Shown piece by piece: positions 1 through 8,436 of a stretch of DNA of 64,000 bases. The notes under the pieces are model-generated. The model was not told the origin of the DNA. It did no database searches and saw only the letters and a list, made by a program, of their open reading frames with translations. The stretch's first letter is position 1. The number at the start of each line of letters is the position of its first letter. Both the position numbers and the translations under genes were made by a program. Source of the DNA: PCC-9228 sp964477525. GTDB lineage: Bacteria > Cyanobacteriota > Cyanobacteriia > Cyanobacteriales > PCC-9228. The DNA lies in assembly GCA_964477525.1 (NCBI GenBank), contig CAYZHY010000001.1, forward strand, positions 34,140-98,139, read 5' to 3'.

Positions 1-77
1 TTCCCTACTTTAACTTTATATGGTACCCCCCCCAATTTGATATGCGATCGGCTATGGTGGAAGTAGGCTTTCCATGA

Positions 78-1031
78 GTGGCTATGCTGCAACGTTTTCT
101 TGCTCTATCTACACTAACGCTGGCATTTCTGTTCGCAGGCTGCGGCGGCGGTAACGACGGTGCCGATAATGGCACCGATGGGAACAATAATGGCAATTCC
201 CAACAGAAACCGGTTCCCTCTGCCGAATCCAATACCCCGCAGAGCGATAATGGTAATGGGAGCGACACGGAAGAAACCGAACAAACGGATAATGGTACTG
301 ATACAAGGGCGCAACAGCAGGATTTTTCCGATCCTACGGTTTCTCCGCGATCGCGCTTGATCCAACCCACGGATCCGCAACAACGGACCCGACAAATTAC
401 CGGTCGCCCCACCCCACAAGAACAAAACCAGCCAGGGCAACGTCAAGATCCTTTTAGTGCCCCGCAATCCATACCGCAGCAACGCACCCAAAACAACAAT
501 AACTCATCTGCTCCGAATATTCCTCGAATTCCGAAACTGCCGGAACGTAACATTCCCTCGCTATCCGACAGTCCAGTAGCGATTGGACCGAAAATTCCTA
601 CTCGTACTCCTGAAGAGGGTCCAACACCATCTCCAGCGCCGACGAGCACGCCAACACCATCTTCAACGCCAACGAGCACGCCAACACCATCTCCAACGCC
701 AACACCATCTCCAACACCATCTCCAACGCCGACCCCGCCACAACCAACAATTGCCAGGGGGGTAAAAGTTACAGGAGCCATTCAAGTTGGCAATAAATGG
801 CACGCCATTGTGAAAGCTCCCAACGAACTGACTAGTCGTTACGTACCGGTAGGACAAAGAATTGGCAACGGTCAAGTTCTGGTCAAGCGCATTGAAATGC
901 AAAACAATAACGACCCAGTGGTGGTTTTGCAAGAGAAAGGAATAGAAGTACCCAAAACCGTAGGATCTGCAGCTGATATTGGCGAGTCTGAACCAGGAGA
1001 GCAGCAACCAGACAATGGCGAGTCCGCTTAA
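78..1031 (+). CDS. Proline/threonine-rich lipoprotein, conserved C-terminal domain
   Basis: Predicted lipoprotein of 317 residues, function not recognised. The N-terminus is a hydrophobic signal ending in a lipobox-like LFAGC followed by a Gly run, so the mature protein should be anchored through the Cys. Residues about 25-180 are low-complexity (N/Q/G/D-rich). Residues about 180-222 are a Pro-Thr-Ser tract built from repeated TPTPSPTP-like units, a probable spacer across the wall. The last 90 residues form a compact domain with GNKWHAIVKAP and YVPVGQRIGNGQVLVKRIE, resembling small beta domains of pilus-associated PilP type; that comparison is by eye and weak. The first codon is GTG at 78; ATG at 84 is an equally good start and leaves the signal intact. 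A MORN-repeat protein follows 83 bp later on the same strand. Confidence 0.8.
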   Translation: MAMLQRFLALSTLTLAFLFAGCGGGNDGADNGTDGNNNGNSQQKPVPSAESNTPQSDNGNGSDTEETEQTDNGTDTRAQQQDFSDPTVSPRSRLIQPTDPQQRTRQITGRPTPQEQNQPGQRQDPFSAPQSIPQQRTQNNNNSSAPNIPRIPKLPERNIPSLSDSPVAIGPKIPTRTPEEGPTPSPAPTSTPTPSSTPTSTPTPSPTPTPSPTPSPTPTPPQPTIARGVKVTGAIQVGNKWHAIVKAPNELTSRYVPVGQRIGNGQVLVKRIEMQNNNDPVVVLQEKGIEVPKTVGSAADIGESEPGEQQPDNGESA

Positions 1032-1120
1032 TCGCGTTTGGTAACCAGCAGCAAGGAAAATCAAAAAAGAGGTAGGTCAAAATAAGCGCTACAAGGCGCT
1101 ATTGTGAAGAGGATGTGACT

Positions 1121-1858
1121 ATGTTTGGCGGTCAAAAAACGAGCATGGCACTGTTGGTAGCAGCAGTTGTTGGTACGGGTAGCTACTTCCTACCTGGGCT
1201 ACCTACAAAAGCCCAGCAAGCAGATGTTTCAGAAGTATCTTGCGAACCTGATATCAGTACGGGTCGTGCCAACTGCGAATACTCCGACGGTATTTACAAG
1301 GGACAAATCGTTAATAAAATCCCCAACGGAGATGGTGTCTACGTATTTTCCAATGGGGCTCGTTACGACGGCGAGTTTCGCAATGGTGTGGCTCACGGTC
1401 GAGGAGTCTATATTTCAGGAAACGATACTCGTTACGAGGGCGTTTTCAGAAACGGTAGCATTGTCAGAGGTACGATTCAGTTTCCCGATGGAGGCTCTTA
1501 TGAAGGAACGTTCAGCCAAAAAGGTCAGAATAACGGGAAACCCAGCAGCCGTCCATCCGGTCAAGGGACATTTGAGTTCGCCAACGGCGATGTCTACCAA
1601 GGTGAATTTTTTGCCGGTCAACCCTTTGGAAATGGTACTTTGAGGCGCAGCAATGGTACGGTGTGTCGAGGGGAATTTTACAATCAAAACCTCAATGCAA
1701 ATAACGCCGTTTGCGAGTTTCCCAATGGCGCTACCTATAGAGGGGAACTGAAAGGTGGGGTCCCCCATGATAACAACGGCGTGTTAATTGGTCCCCGAGG
1801 AGAACGTTTTCAAGGTAGGTTTCGCGACGGGCAGCCAGTTGGAGAAAATCAAATTTAA
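1121..1858 (+). CDS. MORN-repeat protein, probably exported
   Basis: Protein of about 245 residues made mostly of MORN motifs (YxGxFxNGxxxGxGxxxxxxG type), about eight in tandem from residue 50 to the end, for example GARYDGEFRNGVAHGRGVY and GDVYQGEFFAGQPFGNGTL. The N-terminus is hydrophobic (ALLVAAVVGTGSYF) and ends near TKAQQA, a plausible signal-peptidase site, so it is likely periplasmic or secreted. MORN repeats form beta-hairpin ladders that bind membranes or proteins; the partner here is unknown. GTG at 1115 could also start the frame, but the purine-rich AGAGGA at 1108-1113 is well placed only for the ATG at 1121. The gene converges on the perR-like gene and their stop codons overlap by 4 bp. 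Confidence 0.85.
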   Translation: MFGGQKTSMALLVAAVVGTGSYFLPGLPTKAQQADVSEVSCEPDISTGRANCEYSDGIYKGQIVNKIPNGDGVYVFSNGARYDGEFRNGVAHGRGVYISGNDTRYEGVFRNGSIVRGTIQFPDGGSYEGTFSQKGQNNGKPSSRPSGQGTFEFANGDVYQGEFFAGQPFGNGTLRRSNGTVCRGEFYNQNLNANNAVCEFPNGATYRGELKGGVPHDNNGVLIGPRGERFQGRFRDGQPVGENQI

Positions 1859-2475
1859 TTTTGCTCTTGACCGTCGTTAGAGGGCTGGTAGGATTGGTTT
1901 TGTGCTGAAAACGGTTGCACGGAATAGGACCCCTGCCAACCATTCCTAGAAGGCTTGCCAACGGTTTTTGGTAGTTGGTTGCTGTCCGAAGTTTCTCCAT
2001 CACTATCGCTTCCTTCAGATGGAGAATTTTTACGATAGCCGTAGAAGTCGATGCGATAATCGGTAATTTTGACCCCAGTTTTGGCTTCAATTTGTTGGAT
2101 AATTTCTTCTGGTAGCTCTACGTATATGTCCAGAATGCGATCGCTGTCCAAACAATTAACGTGGCTGTGGGGATCGCTGATGTTACCGTACAAGCGACCG
2201 TCCGAGCGTTCGATACATTCAATGATGCCGTTGCTAGCAAGCGCATCCAAGTTTTGATAAACCGATGTATGTCCGATGTTTTTGCCTTCGCGATTTAGAT
2301 GGTCGTAAATTTCCCTTGCAGATAGGTGTTCCTGTCTTTCCCACAACAGTTCTAAGATCGAGCGTCGCTGGCGGCTAACCCGCATTCCCAACGCCTGACA
2401 GCGGTTAATGGCATCTTGTAAAGATCGAATTGGTTTCAAAACGGCTGCTTCATCCTCCATCATATTTGCTAACAA
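1855..2475 (-). CDS. Fur-family transcriptional regulator, PerR/FurC-like
   Basis: Metal-dependent repressor of the Fur superfamily, 206 residues. Residues 15-145 are the Fur fold: winged helix with LGMRVSRQRRSILELLW and the recognition segment HTSVYQNLDALASNGII, then the dimerisation/metal part with DPHSHVNCLDSD and TDYRIDFYGYR. The match in detail to cyanobacterial FurC (PerR-type peroxide sensor) is better than to FurA or Zur; this rests on remembered sequences. No CxxC structural-zinc pair is visible. The tail after residue 150 is a Ser/Asp/Gln-rich, probably disordered extension of about 55 residues, longer than usual. The gene is divergent from the crr6-like gene at 2728. The alternative starts M5 and M6 (MMEDE) are possible. 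Confidence 0.85.
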   Translation of the reverse strand: MLANMMEDEAAVLKPIRSLQDAINRCQALGMRVSRQRRSILELLWERQEHLSAREIYDHLNREGKNIGHTSVYQNLDALASNGIIECIERSDGRLYGNISDPHSHVNCLDSDRILDIYVELPEEIIQQIEAKTGVKITDYRIDFYGYRKNSPSEGSDSDGETSDSNQLPKTVGKPSRNGWQGSYSVQPFSAQNQSYQPSNDGQEQN

Positions 2476-2727
2476 TAGCGACAGTTCGTCAAATTTTTTT
2501 TAAATTAAGCGATCGCGTTCTGTCAATACTATTTTCCTATTGTTTTTATTCTATCCTAAAAAACTGGGAATCGTCTGCTAGACAAGGTAAGCGCGTACAT
2601 TACCAATTTCTAACAATCTGTGATATTTTCCACCTAGGGAAATTGGAAGCTAAAACTTTTTTCAAGGCTTTAATTAGCAACAAAAAACAATTGTTGCTAC
2701 CAAATACCAAAATTCATTCATGCAATT

Positions 2728-3210
2728 ATGGCTACAACCATTACATTAAATGCGGATACCTTACAACAGCTCGATTTGTCTCCCGCCGAGACAGTTATCG
2801 AAGATTGGCAAAACATCACTTCGCTTCCCGAAACTGGATTGAATTTTCATATCGACTACCCCCGAGAACCGGAAGACCCACGGGAACTTTCGGAAATTCC
2901 GGAAGTTAGATTGTGGTTTGTACGTTTGGATGCTCGCTATCCGTGGTTACCCATTCTTTTAGATTGGAAGGGGGGAGAACTGCCTCGCTACACAGCTATG
3001 TTGGTACCTCATGAGTTCCAACGCAGCGAAGGGATTCAATACAATCCAGAGGCTTTGGAAATCTTTTTAATGTCCAAAATCTTTGTCATCCACGAATGGT
3101 TGCGCCAGCGGCAAATTTCCAGCAAATCCCGCTTGATGTCTATGGCACAAGTTTTGGGCTACGATCTGGAAGCTGGCATTTTCGAGCTGCTCGACGCAGA
3201 AGAGCAATAA
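2728..3210 (+). CDS. Crr6-like NDH-1 assembly protein
   Basis: A 160-residue soluble protein that matches the Crr6 (chlororespiratory reduction 6, formerly DUF1817) family: LDLSPAETVIEDW near the start, NFHIDYPREPEDPRELSEIPE, WFVRLDARYPWLPILLDWK and YTAMLVPHEFQRSEGIQYNPEALEIF. In plants CRR6 is needed to assemble the NdhI-containing module of chloroplast NDH, and the cyanobacterial homologue has a related role. No membrane segment or cofactor motif is seen, as expected for an assembly factor. It stands alone, divergent from the perR-like gene. Its possible link to the CO2-uptake NDH-1 genes at 33.6-38.4 kb is functional only, not positional. Confidence 0.8.
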   Translation: MATTITLNADTLQQLDLSPAETVIEDWQNITSLPETGLNFHIDYPREPEDPRELSEIPEVRLWFVRLDARYPWLPILLDWKGGELPRYTAMLVPHEFQRSEGIQYNPEALEIFLMSKIFVIHEWLRQRQISSKSRLMSMAQVLGYDLEAGIFELLDAEEQ

Positions 3211-3800
3211 CCCGTTTTTGCATACTTGTTGAGTACAGTTCCCTGCGGTTGGTTTTTGATTTTGAGATCGAGCCCTACCCCATCTCTAGAGGGCATAGTT
3301 ATACCAGATCCGAGATGGGAAAACTACATTTTCCATAGGAAGAGGGGGAAGAGAACGATCGGGAAGTTGTGCCATTTTGTCGGGTCTTTGCAGTGCGGAT
3401 TCCGTATTAGAGTGTCTGGGGAAGCAGGAAAGTTTGCTTAACAAGCATGCAATTGCTCGAAATTGGAAAAATACCGGCAAAATTTCCTATGAAAATCGCT
3501 ATACCTGCCCTTTGACCTGGAAAATTGTAAATTTTTATTTCTACACTTTATATATTACTATTTGTGCATATACGATTTTTGTTTAAGGGATTCAATTTAA
3601 TGCTTTCCTGAGTAACTGCTTTTGCATTTATTGCTGTATGGCCAAGCAATGCGATCGCTGAAAAGGCAGGAAATCTGTCCTTTTATCACTTTTTGTACAT
3701 ATAACGTTAAATCGTAAACCAGATTCGGACTTGCCCGAGCAACCCATTTCCCAACCAACTATCCCACACTAACAGTTACCAATTTTGAAGGAGGAACGCC
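3211..3800. other. 590-bp intergenic region upstream of bchE
   Basis: No gene is supported here; the short frames are without family features. The first part holds the inverted repeat annotated at 3279-3319. The second part is AT-rich, contains one HIP1 site near 3651, and must hold the bchE promoter. I see no known operator, including none I could assign to an anaerobic regulator. Confidence 0.6.
3279..3319 (+). terminator. Inverted repeat after crr6-like gene, possible terminator
   Basis: CCCATCTC at 3279-3286 pairs perfectly with GAGATGGG at 3312-3319 across a 25-nt loop. It lies about 70 bp past the crr6-like stop. There is no good T tract after it, so termination is only a guess. Confidence 0.3.
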
Positions 3801-5369
3801 ATGCGTATTTTGATGATTCAACCCAACTACCATTCCGGTGGTGCTGAAATTGCCGGAAACTGGCCGCCAAGTTGGGTACCGTACGTCGGTGGGGCCCTAA
3901 AACAAGCAGGCTTGACCAACGTACGATTCGTGGATGCCATGAGTAAGGACATCCCCGATGATGTATTAGCGCAAATTATCGAAACCAACCAACCAGACGT
4001 GGTTTTGGCCACTGCCATTACTCCCATGATTTACCAATCGGAAACCACGCTCAAAATCGCTAAGGATGTTTGCCCCAACGTGGTGACGGTGATGGGGGGA
4101 ATCCATCCCACCTACATGTATGGCGAAGTGCTTAACGAAGCGCCTTGGGTGGATTATATTATTCGCGGTGAAGGGGAAGAAGTTACCGTTCATCTATTAA
4201 AAGCCATTGAAAATGGAACCGATCGCCGCGATCGCCGGGAAATCAACGGCATTGCCTTTTTAGAAAACGGCGAAGTGGTAGCTACCCCAGCTCACCCACC
4301 TATTAAAGATTTGGATACCCTTACCCCCGATTGGAGTCTGCTGGAGTGGGAACACTACATTTACACGCCTTTGAACGTACGGGTGGCCGTTCCCAACTAC
4401 GCGCGTGGCTGTCCGTTCCGTTGCCGTTTTTGCTCCCAGTGGCGCTTTTGGCGTAAATATCGGGCGCGAACCCCGAAAAAGTTTGTGGATGAAATTGAAA
4501 CCCTGGTGAAAGACTACGGCGTTGGCTTTTTTATCCTGGCTGATGAAGAACCTACCATCAACCGTTCCCGTTTCATTGCTCTCTGCGAGGAACTTATCGA
4601 TCGCAATTTAGACGTTCATTGGGGCATCAATACCCGCGTGACCGACGTGTTGCGCGATGAGGAACTGCTGCCCATGTACCGCAAAGCTGGGTTGGTACAT
4701 GTTTCCCTGGGAACGGAGGCGGCGGCCCAGTTGAATCTCAATATTTTCCGCAAGGAAACCACCATCGAAGACAATAAACGCGCCATTCAGTTGCTGAAGA
4801 AAAACGGTATTGTGGCTGAGGCGCAGTTTATTATGGGGTTGGAAAACGAAACCCCAGAAACGATTGAAGAAACTTATCGCATGGCGTTGGATTGGAAGCC
4901 AGATATGGTGAACTGGAATATGTTCACGCCCTGGCCGTTTTCCGATTTGTTCCAAGACCTCGGCGATCGCGTGCAGGTACGGGATTATTCCCAGTATAAT
5001 TTTGTTACCCCGATTATGAAGCCAGACAACATGGAACGGGAAGATGTGTTGAAAGGGGTCTTGCGCAACTACGCTCGTTTTTACATGCGCAAAACCATTG
5101 AATATTGGTTTGCCCGCGATCCTTTCAAGCGCAAGTACTTGCTGGGTTGTTTAAAAGCTTTTGCCAAAACCACCCTCAACAAACGCTTCTACAATTTGGG
5201 TCGCGTGAAGTACAAAGGCTGGCATACGGATATTGACCTGGGTTTCGACGAATCCAAAGTGTTTACCCCGGAAGAAATCGAAAAACGCAAGCAAGAACAT
5301 CCGGAGTTGCAGGCGGATATGAATTTTGCAGGTACCATGTCTGGTAACAAGAACCAGTCGCAACAGTAG
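3801..5369 (+). CDS. bchE: Anaerobic Mg-protoporphyrin IX monomethyl ester cyclase (BchE)
   Basis: Radical-SAM, cobalamin-dependent enzyme that closes the isocyclic ring of (bacterio)chlorophyll without O2, converting Mg-protoporphyrin monomethyl ester to protochlorophyllide with water as oxygen source. The 522 residues show an N-terminal B12-binding fold (MRILMIQPNYHSGGAEIAG, VMGGIHPTY, YIIRGEGEE) and a radical-SAM core with the CxxxCxxC cluster motif at C204, C208 and C211 in RGCPFRCRFCSQW. Downstream motifs GINTRVTDVLRDEELLP and FIMGLENETPETIEETYRMALDW match BchE of purple bacteria along its length. A strong Shine-Dalgarno (GGAGGAA) precedes ATG by 5-6 bp. It acts alongside the aerobic AcsF cyclase, which is not in this window. 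The following gene, 128 bp on, encodes a response regulator with an altered receiver; a regulatory link is conceivable but unproven. Confidence 0.93.
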   Translation: MRILMIQPNYHSGGAEIAGNWPPSWVPYVGGALKQAGLTNVRFVDAMSKDIPDDVLAQIIETNQPDVVLATAITPMIYQSETTLKIAKDVCPNVVTVMGGIHPTYMYGEVLNEAPWVDYIIRGEGEEVTVHLLKAIENGTDRRDRREINGIAFLENGEVVATPAHPPIKDLDTLTPDWSLLEWEHYIYTPLNVRVAVPNYARGCPFRCRFCSQWRFWRKYRARTPKKFVDEIETLVKDYGVGFFILADEEPTINRSRFIALCEELIDRNLDVHWGINTRVTDVLRDEELLPMYRKAGLVHVSLGTEAAAQLNLNIFRKETTIEDNKRAIQLLKKNGIVAEAQFIMGLENETPETIEETYRMALDWKPDMVNWNMFTPWPFSDLFQDLGDRVQVRDYSQYNFVTPIMKPDNMEREDVLKGVLRNYARFYMRKTIEYWFARDPFKRKYLLGCLKAFAKTTLNKRFYNLGRVKYKGWHTDIDLGFDESKVFTPEEIEKRKQEHPELQADMNFAGTMSGNKNQSQQ

Positions 5370-5390
5370 CTAGCTACACCAACGCTAGCT
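5368..5390 (+). terminator. Hairpin overlapping bchE stop
   Basis: AGCTAGC at 5368-5374 pairs with GCTAGCT at 5384-5390 around a 9-nt loop, beginning inside the bchE stop codon. The sequence after it is only weakly T-rich, so it may be a terminator or an mRNA 3' stabiliser. Confidence 0.4.
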
Positions 5391-5497
5391 GTTTGAAAGC
5401 TTTATTAGGATGGAACCAGAAAGATTCTCTAGCCAATAGAGGTTGCGCTTGGCTTAAAATCGGGTTTTAGCGAATATTTGTAAGGAAAGCCGAGTTC

Positions 5498-6121
5498 ATG
5501 AGTGACATTCAGGTAATTATTGTTGAATCTGATGAAGATACCCGCGTCGATCTGCGGAATCGCTTGCGCCAACAAGAAGGGTTGGAAGTAGCCAGCGAAG
5601 CCACCAATGGTCATACGGGGTTGGTTTTGTTGGAGTCAATTCCTGTGGATGTGGCGATCGCTTCTATGAAACTGTCGGATATGGATGGGGTGAGTTTAAC
5701 CCAGGAAATTCGACAGCTACAGGAGGATGACAACGAACTTAATGTTAAATTGTTGCTGCGGTGTTCTCTGGAACGCCCCGAAGAAGTTCTAGCTGCTTTT
5801 GCCAGTGGTGCGGAATCCTACTGCCACCATGCCATTTCGGTAGAAGAACTTGCCCAAAGCGTTCGACATACTCATGAGGACAATTTTTGGATAGACCCCG
5901 CGATCGCGCAGTTTATCGAACAGCAAGCTGTTGATTTTGCCTTTACAGAACGCGATCGAGAAGTACTTGCCAAAATCGCTGCCGGTTCCAGCTACTCAGA
6001 AATTGCCAAATCCCTCAACGTCTCTCAATCTGGTCTTAATGATGCGATCGGTCACATTCTCAATACCATGCACAAAAGCGATCGGGTTGAAGCAGCTATG
6101 AAGTCGATACGAGGCAATTAA
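5498..6121 (+). CDS. NarL/FixJ-type response regulator with degenerate receiver
   Basis: A 207-residue two-domain regulator. Residues 1-125 form a receiver fold starting IQVIIVESDEDTRVDLRNRL. At the place of the phosphoacceptor Asp the sequence reads DVAIASMKLSDMDG, with Ser56 where Asp is expected, and the conserved C-terminal Lys (normally in a YLLK-like motif) is replaced by His in SYCHHAIS. So phosphotransfer by the usual chemistry looks impossible. Residues about 145-205 are a LuxR-type helix-turn-helix (FTERDREVLAKIAAGSSYSEIAKSLNVSQ). An AAGGAAA ribosome site precedes ATG. It follows bchE on the same strand after 128 bp with a possible hairpin between, so it may be a separate transcription unit. 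Target genes are unknown. Confidence 0.85.
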   Translation: MSDIQVIIVESDEDTRVDLRNRLRQQEGLEVASEATNGHTGLVLLESIPVDVAIASMKLSDMDGVSLTQEIRQLQEDDNELNVKLLLRCSLERPEEVLAAFASGAESYCHHAISVEELAQSVRHTHEDNFWIDPAIAQFIEQQAVDFAFTERDREVLAKIAAGSSYSEIAKSLNVSQSGLNDAIGHILNTMHKSDRVEAAMKSIRGN

Positions 6122-6193
6122 AACAAACAGCCTTCCAAATCTTTTTGCCAAGGACAGGGTGCTTAATCTTTATTACGTATCCTGTCTTTTTTA

Positions 6194-6222
6194 TTGACTG
6201 GAAAATGATGTTATGATATAAT
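6194..6222 (+). promoter_or_regulatory. Near-consensus sigma-70 promoter with no gene downstream
   Basis: TTGACT (6194-6199), 17-bp spacer, TATAAT (6217-6222). Transcription would start near 6230 and run toward the 3' end of the convergent glycosyltransferase gene, through the conserved core at 6310-6380. Confidence 0.5.
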
Positions 6223-6309
6223 AGAATATAAGATAATATGAGTTGAGCGGTCAATCGAGATCGAAATACCAAATATATACAAATTTTTTGCTCGGTTTCT
6301 GAGGTTCGA

Positions 6310-6380
6310 GGAAAGTTCTTTCGCTCAAACATGTAAATATGTAAGCAGCGCGAAAATAGCTTTTTGTTAGTACAAAATAA
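6310..6380 (+). ncRNA. Copy 1 of a four-copy intergenic family (candidate sRNA or repeat)
   Basis: Shares GGAAAGTTCTTT, CGCTCAAACAT, TAAGCAGCGCGAAAATA and a terminal hairpin TTTTGT-tagt-ACAAAA with copies at 8783-8840, 58893-58957 (minus) and 20461-20545. An 8-nt insertion separates AAACAT from TAAGC in this copy. A near-consensus promoter lies 88 bp upstream of the core. No reading frame is conserved between copies, so a coding role is unlikely. Whether it is a transcribed small RNA or a promoter-carrying repeat cannot be told from sequence alone. Confidence 0.4.
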
Positions 6381-6421
6381 TGACAACAATGTCAAGCCAA
6401 CCAATTTCCGAATATAAAGCA

Positions 6422-6456
6422 GGGTTCGTTTGGTGGCGAGAATACCAAACAAACCC
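6422..6456 (-). terminator. Strong hairpin downstream of GT9 gene
   Basis: GGGTTCGTTTGGT (6422-6434) pairs with ACCAAACAAACCC (6444-6456) with one mismatch and a 9-nt loop, 30 bp past the GT9 stop on the minus strand. The following sequence is only moderately U-rich. It could also end plus-strand transcripts from the promoter at 6194. Confidence 0.45.
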
Positions 6457-6486
6457 ATAAGTCAGGAGCAAAATCAGCTCAGGTAG

Positions 6487-7458
6487 CTATCCAAACATTT
6501 TTTCGATAATGGCGTTGGGCTCGATATCTGCCATTTTGCCCGTTGGCGACTTAACAGCGATCGCTTTATCGGTTTCGGGTAGCAATTTTTCGGGTTCGGT
6601 GGGACCAAACAGCGCGATTGTATAGGTTTCCACCGCTACCGCCAGATGCATGGGCGCGCTATCGGTACAAAGGATTAAATTAGCACCAGCAATGGTAGCT
6701 GCTAATTTACCCACATCTTCGGGTTCAACAGTTTTAACATCGGGGCAAGCAGAAAGCAGTTGTTCGACCCAGGCATCATCTTCCGGTCCTTTGGCCAAGA
6801 CAATGGGCAAACTGGGTTGGCGTTGCTGAATCTGCTGGATAACTTGCTGCCATTTTTGAGCGGGATAAATTTTATCAATGCCTCGGTCCAAGGCTTTTTG
6901 CGAAGAACCGCCGTGAATTAAAATGTAGCCGCTTTCTTTCACTCCCAATTGAGCTTGGGCGTTTTCTGCCCACTCAATATCTTCTTTCAGCAACGTTACT
7001 GAAAGTTCCGGGCATGGCGTATTTACATTCAATCCTTGAAGCAAATCGTGGTACATGTGAGCGGCGTATTGCTCTGATTTGAGGGGCACTGGATTGGTTA
7101 AAAACAATTCCCCTGCCGTACCGGCATAGCCTACACGAACGGGAGCGCCAGTTAACCAGAGCAAAAAGCCCACCACCCATTTTTGTCCCAGAGACAAGAC
7201 CACATCGTACTCGCGATCGCGAATAATCCCCAGAAAATTCATCCAGTCAGCCAGACCGTTACGGTCTTTAAAATCAAAGTTGATGGTGTTTAAGGAGCGA
7301 TCGTGGGCATATTTGCAGACCCGATAGGCATCGGTGGCTCTAGGTTCTACGATGACATCGATCGCAGCGTTGGGATATACCCGTTTCAGGTCATCCAACG
7401 TGGGAAAAAATAAAAGTTGGTCGCCGATTCCGCCAGGAATTAAAGCTAGTATACGCAT
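6487..7458 (-). CDS. Glycosyltransferase family 9 (heptosyltransferase-like)
   Basis: A 323-residue GT-B glycosyltransferase of the ADP-heptose:LPS heptosyltransferase type. It starts MRILALIPGGIGDQLLFFPT, the usual GT9 opening with a flexible Gly loop. It has YILIHGGSSQKALDRGI at the domain junction and ends with the donor-binding motif LILCTDSAPMHLAVAVETYTIALFGPTEPEKLLP. Length and domain order are normal. The acceptor is unknown; cyanobacterial GT9 proteins often act on LPS or exopolysaccharide rather than classic heptose core. It is divergent from ispD with about 150 bp between starts. A separate heptose-1-phosphate adenylyltransferase-like gene at 21316 could supply ADP-heptose, but they are far apart. 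Confidence 0.85.
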   Translation of the reverse strand: MRILALIPGGIGDQLLFFPTLDDLKRVYPNAAIDVIVEPRATDAYRVCKYAHDRSLNTINFDFKDRNGLADWMNFLGIIRDREYDVVLSLGQKWVVGFLLWLTGAPVRVGYAGTAGELFLTNPVPLKSEQYAAHMYHDLLQGLNVNTPCPELSVTLLKEDIEWAENAQAQLGVKESGYILIHGGSSQKALDRGIDKIYPAQKWQQVIQQIQQRQPSLPIVLAKGPEDDAWVEQLLSACPDVKTVEPEDVGKLAATIAGANLILCTDSAPMHLAVAVETYTIALFGPTEPEKLLPETDKAIAVKSPTGKMADIEPNAIIEKMFG

Positions 7459-7615
7459 TTTGACTGGTTGAGTTTGCCAATGCTCTATTCTATGAGATTC
7501 TATTTGTCATTGGTCATTGTTTGCGCGTTTGGTATGCCTGGAGCAAACGTACGAGCGGCTACCAATGACCGCAACAGCTCGAAAAAACGGATTGCATTCA
7601 GATAAGTGGACAACT

Positions 7616-8308
7616 ATGGTACATCTGTTACTCCCAGCTGCCGGTAGCGGGCGTCGCATGGGCAGCGATCGCAACAAGTGCTTGTTAGAAGTATTCGGTC
7701 AACCGATGCTGGCTTGGACCCTGAAATCCGCCCTGGCTGCCCAGGAGATTTCCGGGATTGGCATCATCGCTCAGCCCCATGACTTTCCCGACTTTGAATC
7801 TATTATCGCTCATGTTGGAGCCCAAAAACCCGTACATTTTGTAACTGGAGGCAGCACGCGCCAAGAATCAGTGTACAATGGCTTGCAAGAGGTGCCCCCA
7901 CATGCGGAACGGGTCTTAATTCACGATGCGGCTCGTTGTTTGGTTACTCCCGAGCTGTTCGACCGTTGCGCGATCGCCGTTCGGGAACATTCAGCATTAA
8001 TCGCGGCGGTTCCTGTTAAAGACACGATTAAAGTTGTAGACGAGCTAGGCATCATTCAAGATACGCCCAACCGTCAACATTTATGGGCTGCCCAAACCCC
8101 TCAAGGATTTGATGTGGCTTTGCTCAAAAAATGCCACCAACAAGGGCAAGAACGCGGCTGGCAAGTTACAGACGATGCTGCTTTACTGGAAAAATGCCAA
8201 ATTCCCGTATATGTGGTGACCGGCGAAGAAACCAATATCAAGCTCACTACCCCCGACGATCTTACCCTCGCACAACAGATTTTGCGTCGCCGATGGGGTG
8301 ATGGATGA
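7616..8308 (+). CDS. ispD: 2-C-methyl-D-erythritol 4-phosphate cytidylyltransferase (IspD)
   Basis: Third step of the MEP isoprenoid pathway: CTP plus methylerythritol 4-phosphate gives CDP-methylerythritol, feeding carotenoids, phytol and quinones. Family motifs: LLLPAAGSGRRMGSDRNKCLLEV (nucleotide-binding loop), GGSTRQESVYNGL, VLIHDAARCLVTPELFD, VPVKDTIK and LWAAQTPQGFDVALL. The reading frame is open back to a TTG at 7517, but homologues begin two residues before LLLPAAG, so ATG 7616 (230 residues) is the likely start; ATG 7565 would add 17 unrelated residues. No clear Shine-Dalgarno precedes either. It is followed by the gap-containing region at 8309-8951. Confidence 0.92.
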   Translation: MVHLLLPAAGSGRRMGSDRNKCLLEVFGQPMLAWTLKSALAAQEISGIGIIAQPHDFPDFESIIAHVGAQKPVHFVTGGSTRQESVYNGLQEVPPHAERVLIHDAARCLVTPELFDRCAIAVREHSALIAAVPVKDTIKVVDELGIIQDTPNRQHLWAAQTPQGFDVALLKKCHQQGQERGWQVTDDAALLEKCQIPVYVVTGEETNIKLTTPDDLTLAQQILRRRWGDG

Positions 8309-8436
8309 TGGGTTGCTACCGAGCTGGCAAGCATGGCAGAAATTGGATGGTCATTTTTCATCAAATGTAAATATCAACCATCCCTCTTCCTATCTATCTT
8401 TCCGGAAACTTCCCCTGCCAGAGCCAACTCTGCCGC

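Larger units (their letters stand above)
6122..6486. other. Intergenic region holding an orphan promoter and repeat-family copy 1
   Basis: No protein gene is supported; the long minus-strand frame here has no family features. It contains the promoter at 6194-6222, the conserved core at 6310-6380 and a hairpin at 6422-6456, each listed separately. Confidence 0.6.

Noticed and set aside
6096..6458. 120-codon minus-strand frame between the response regulator and GT9 genes
   Set aside because: No family features, overlaps the repeat-family core and hairpin, and amino acid content fits random AT-rich DNA.
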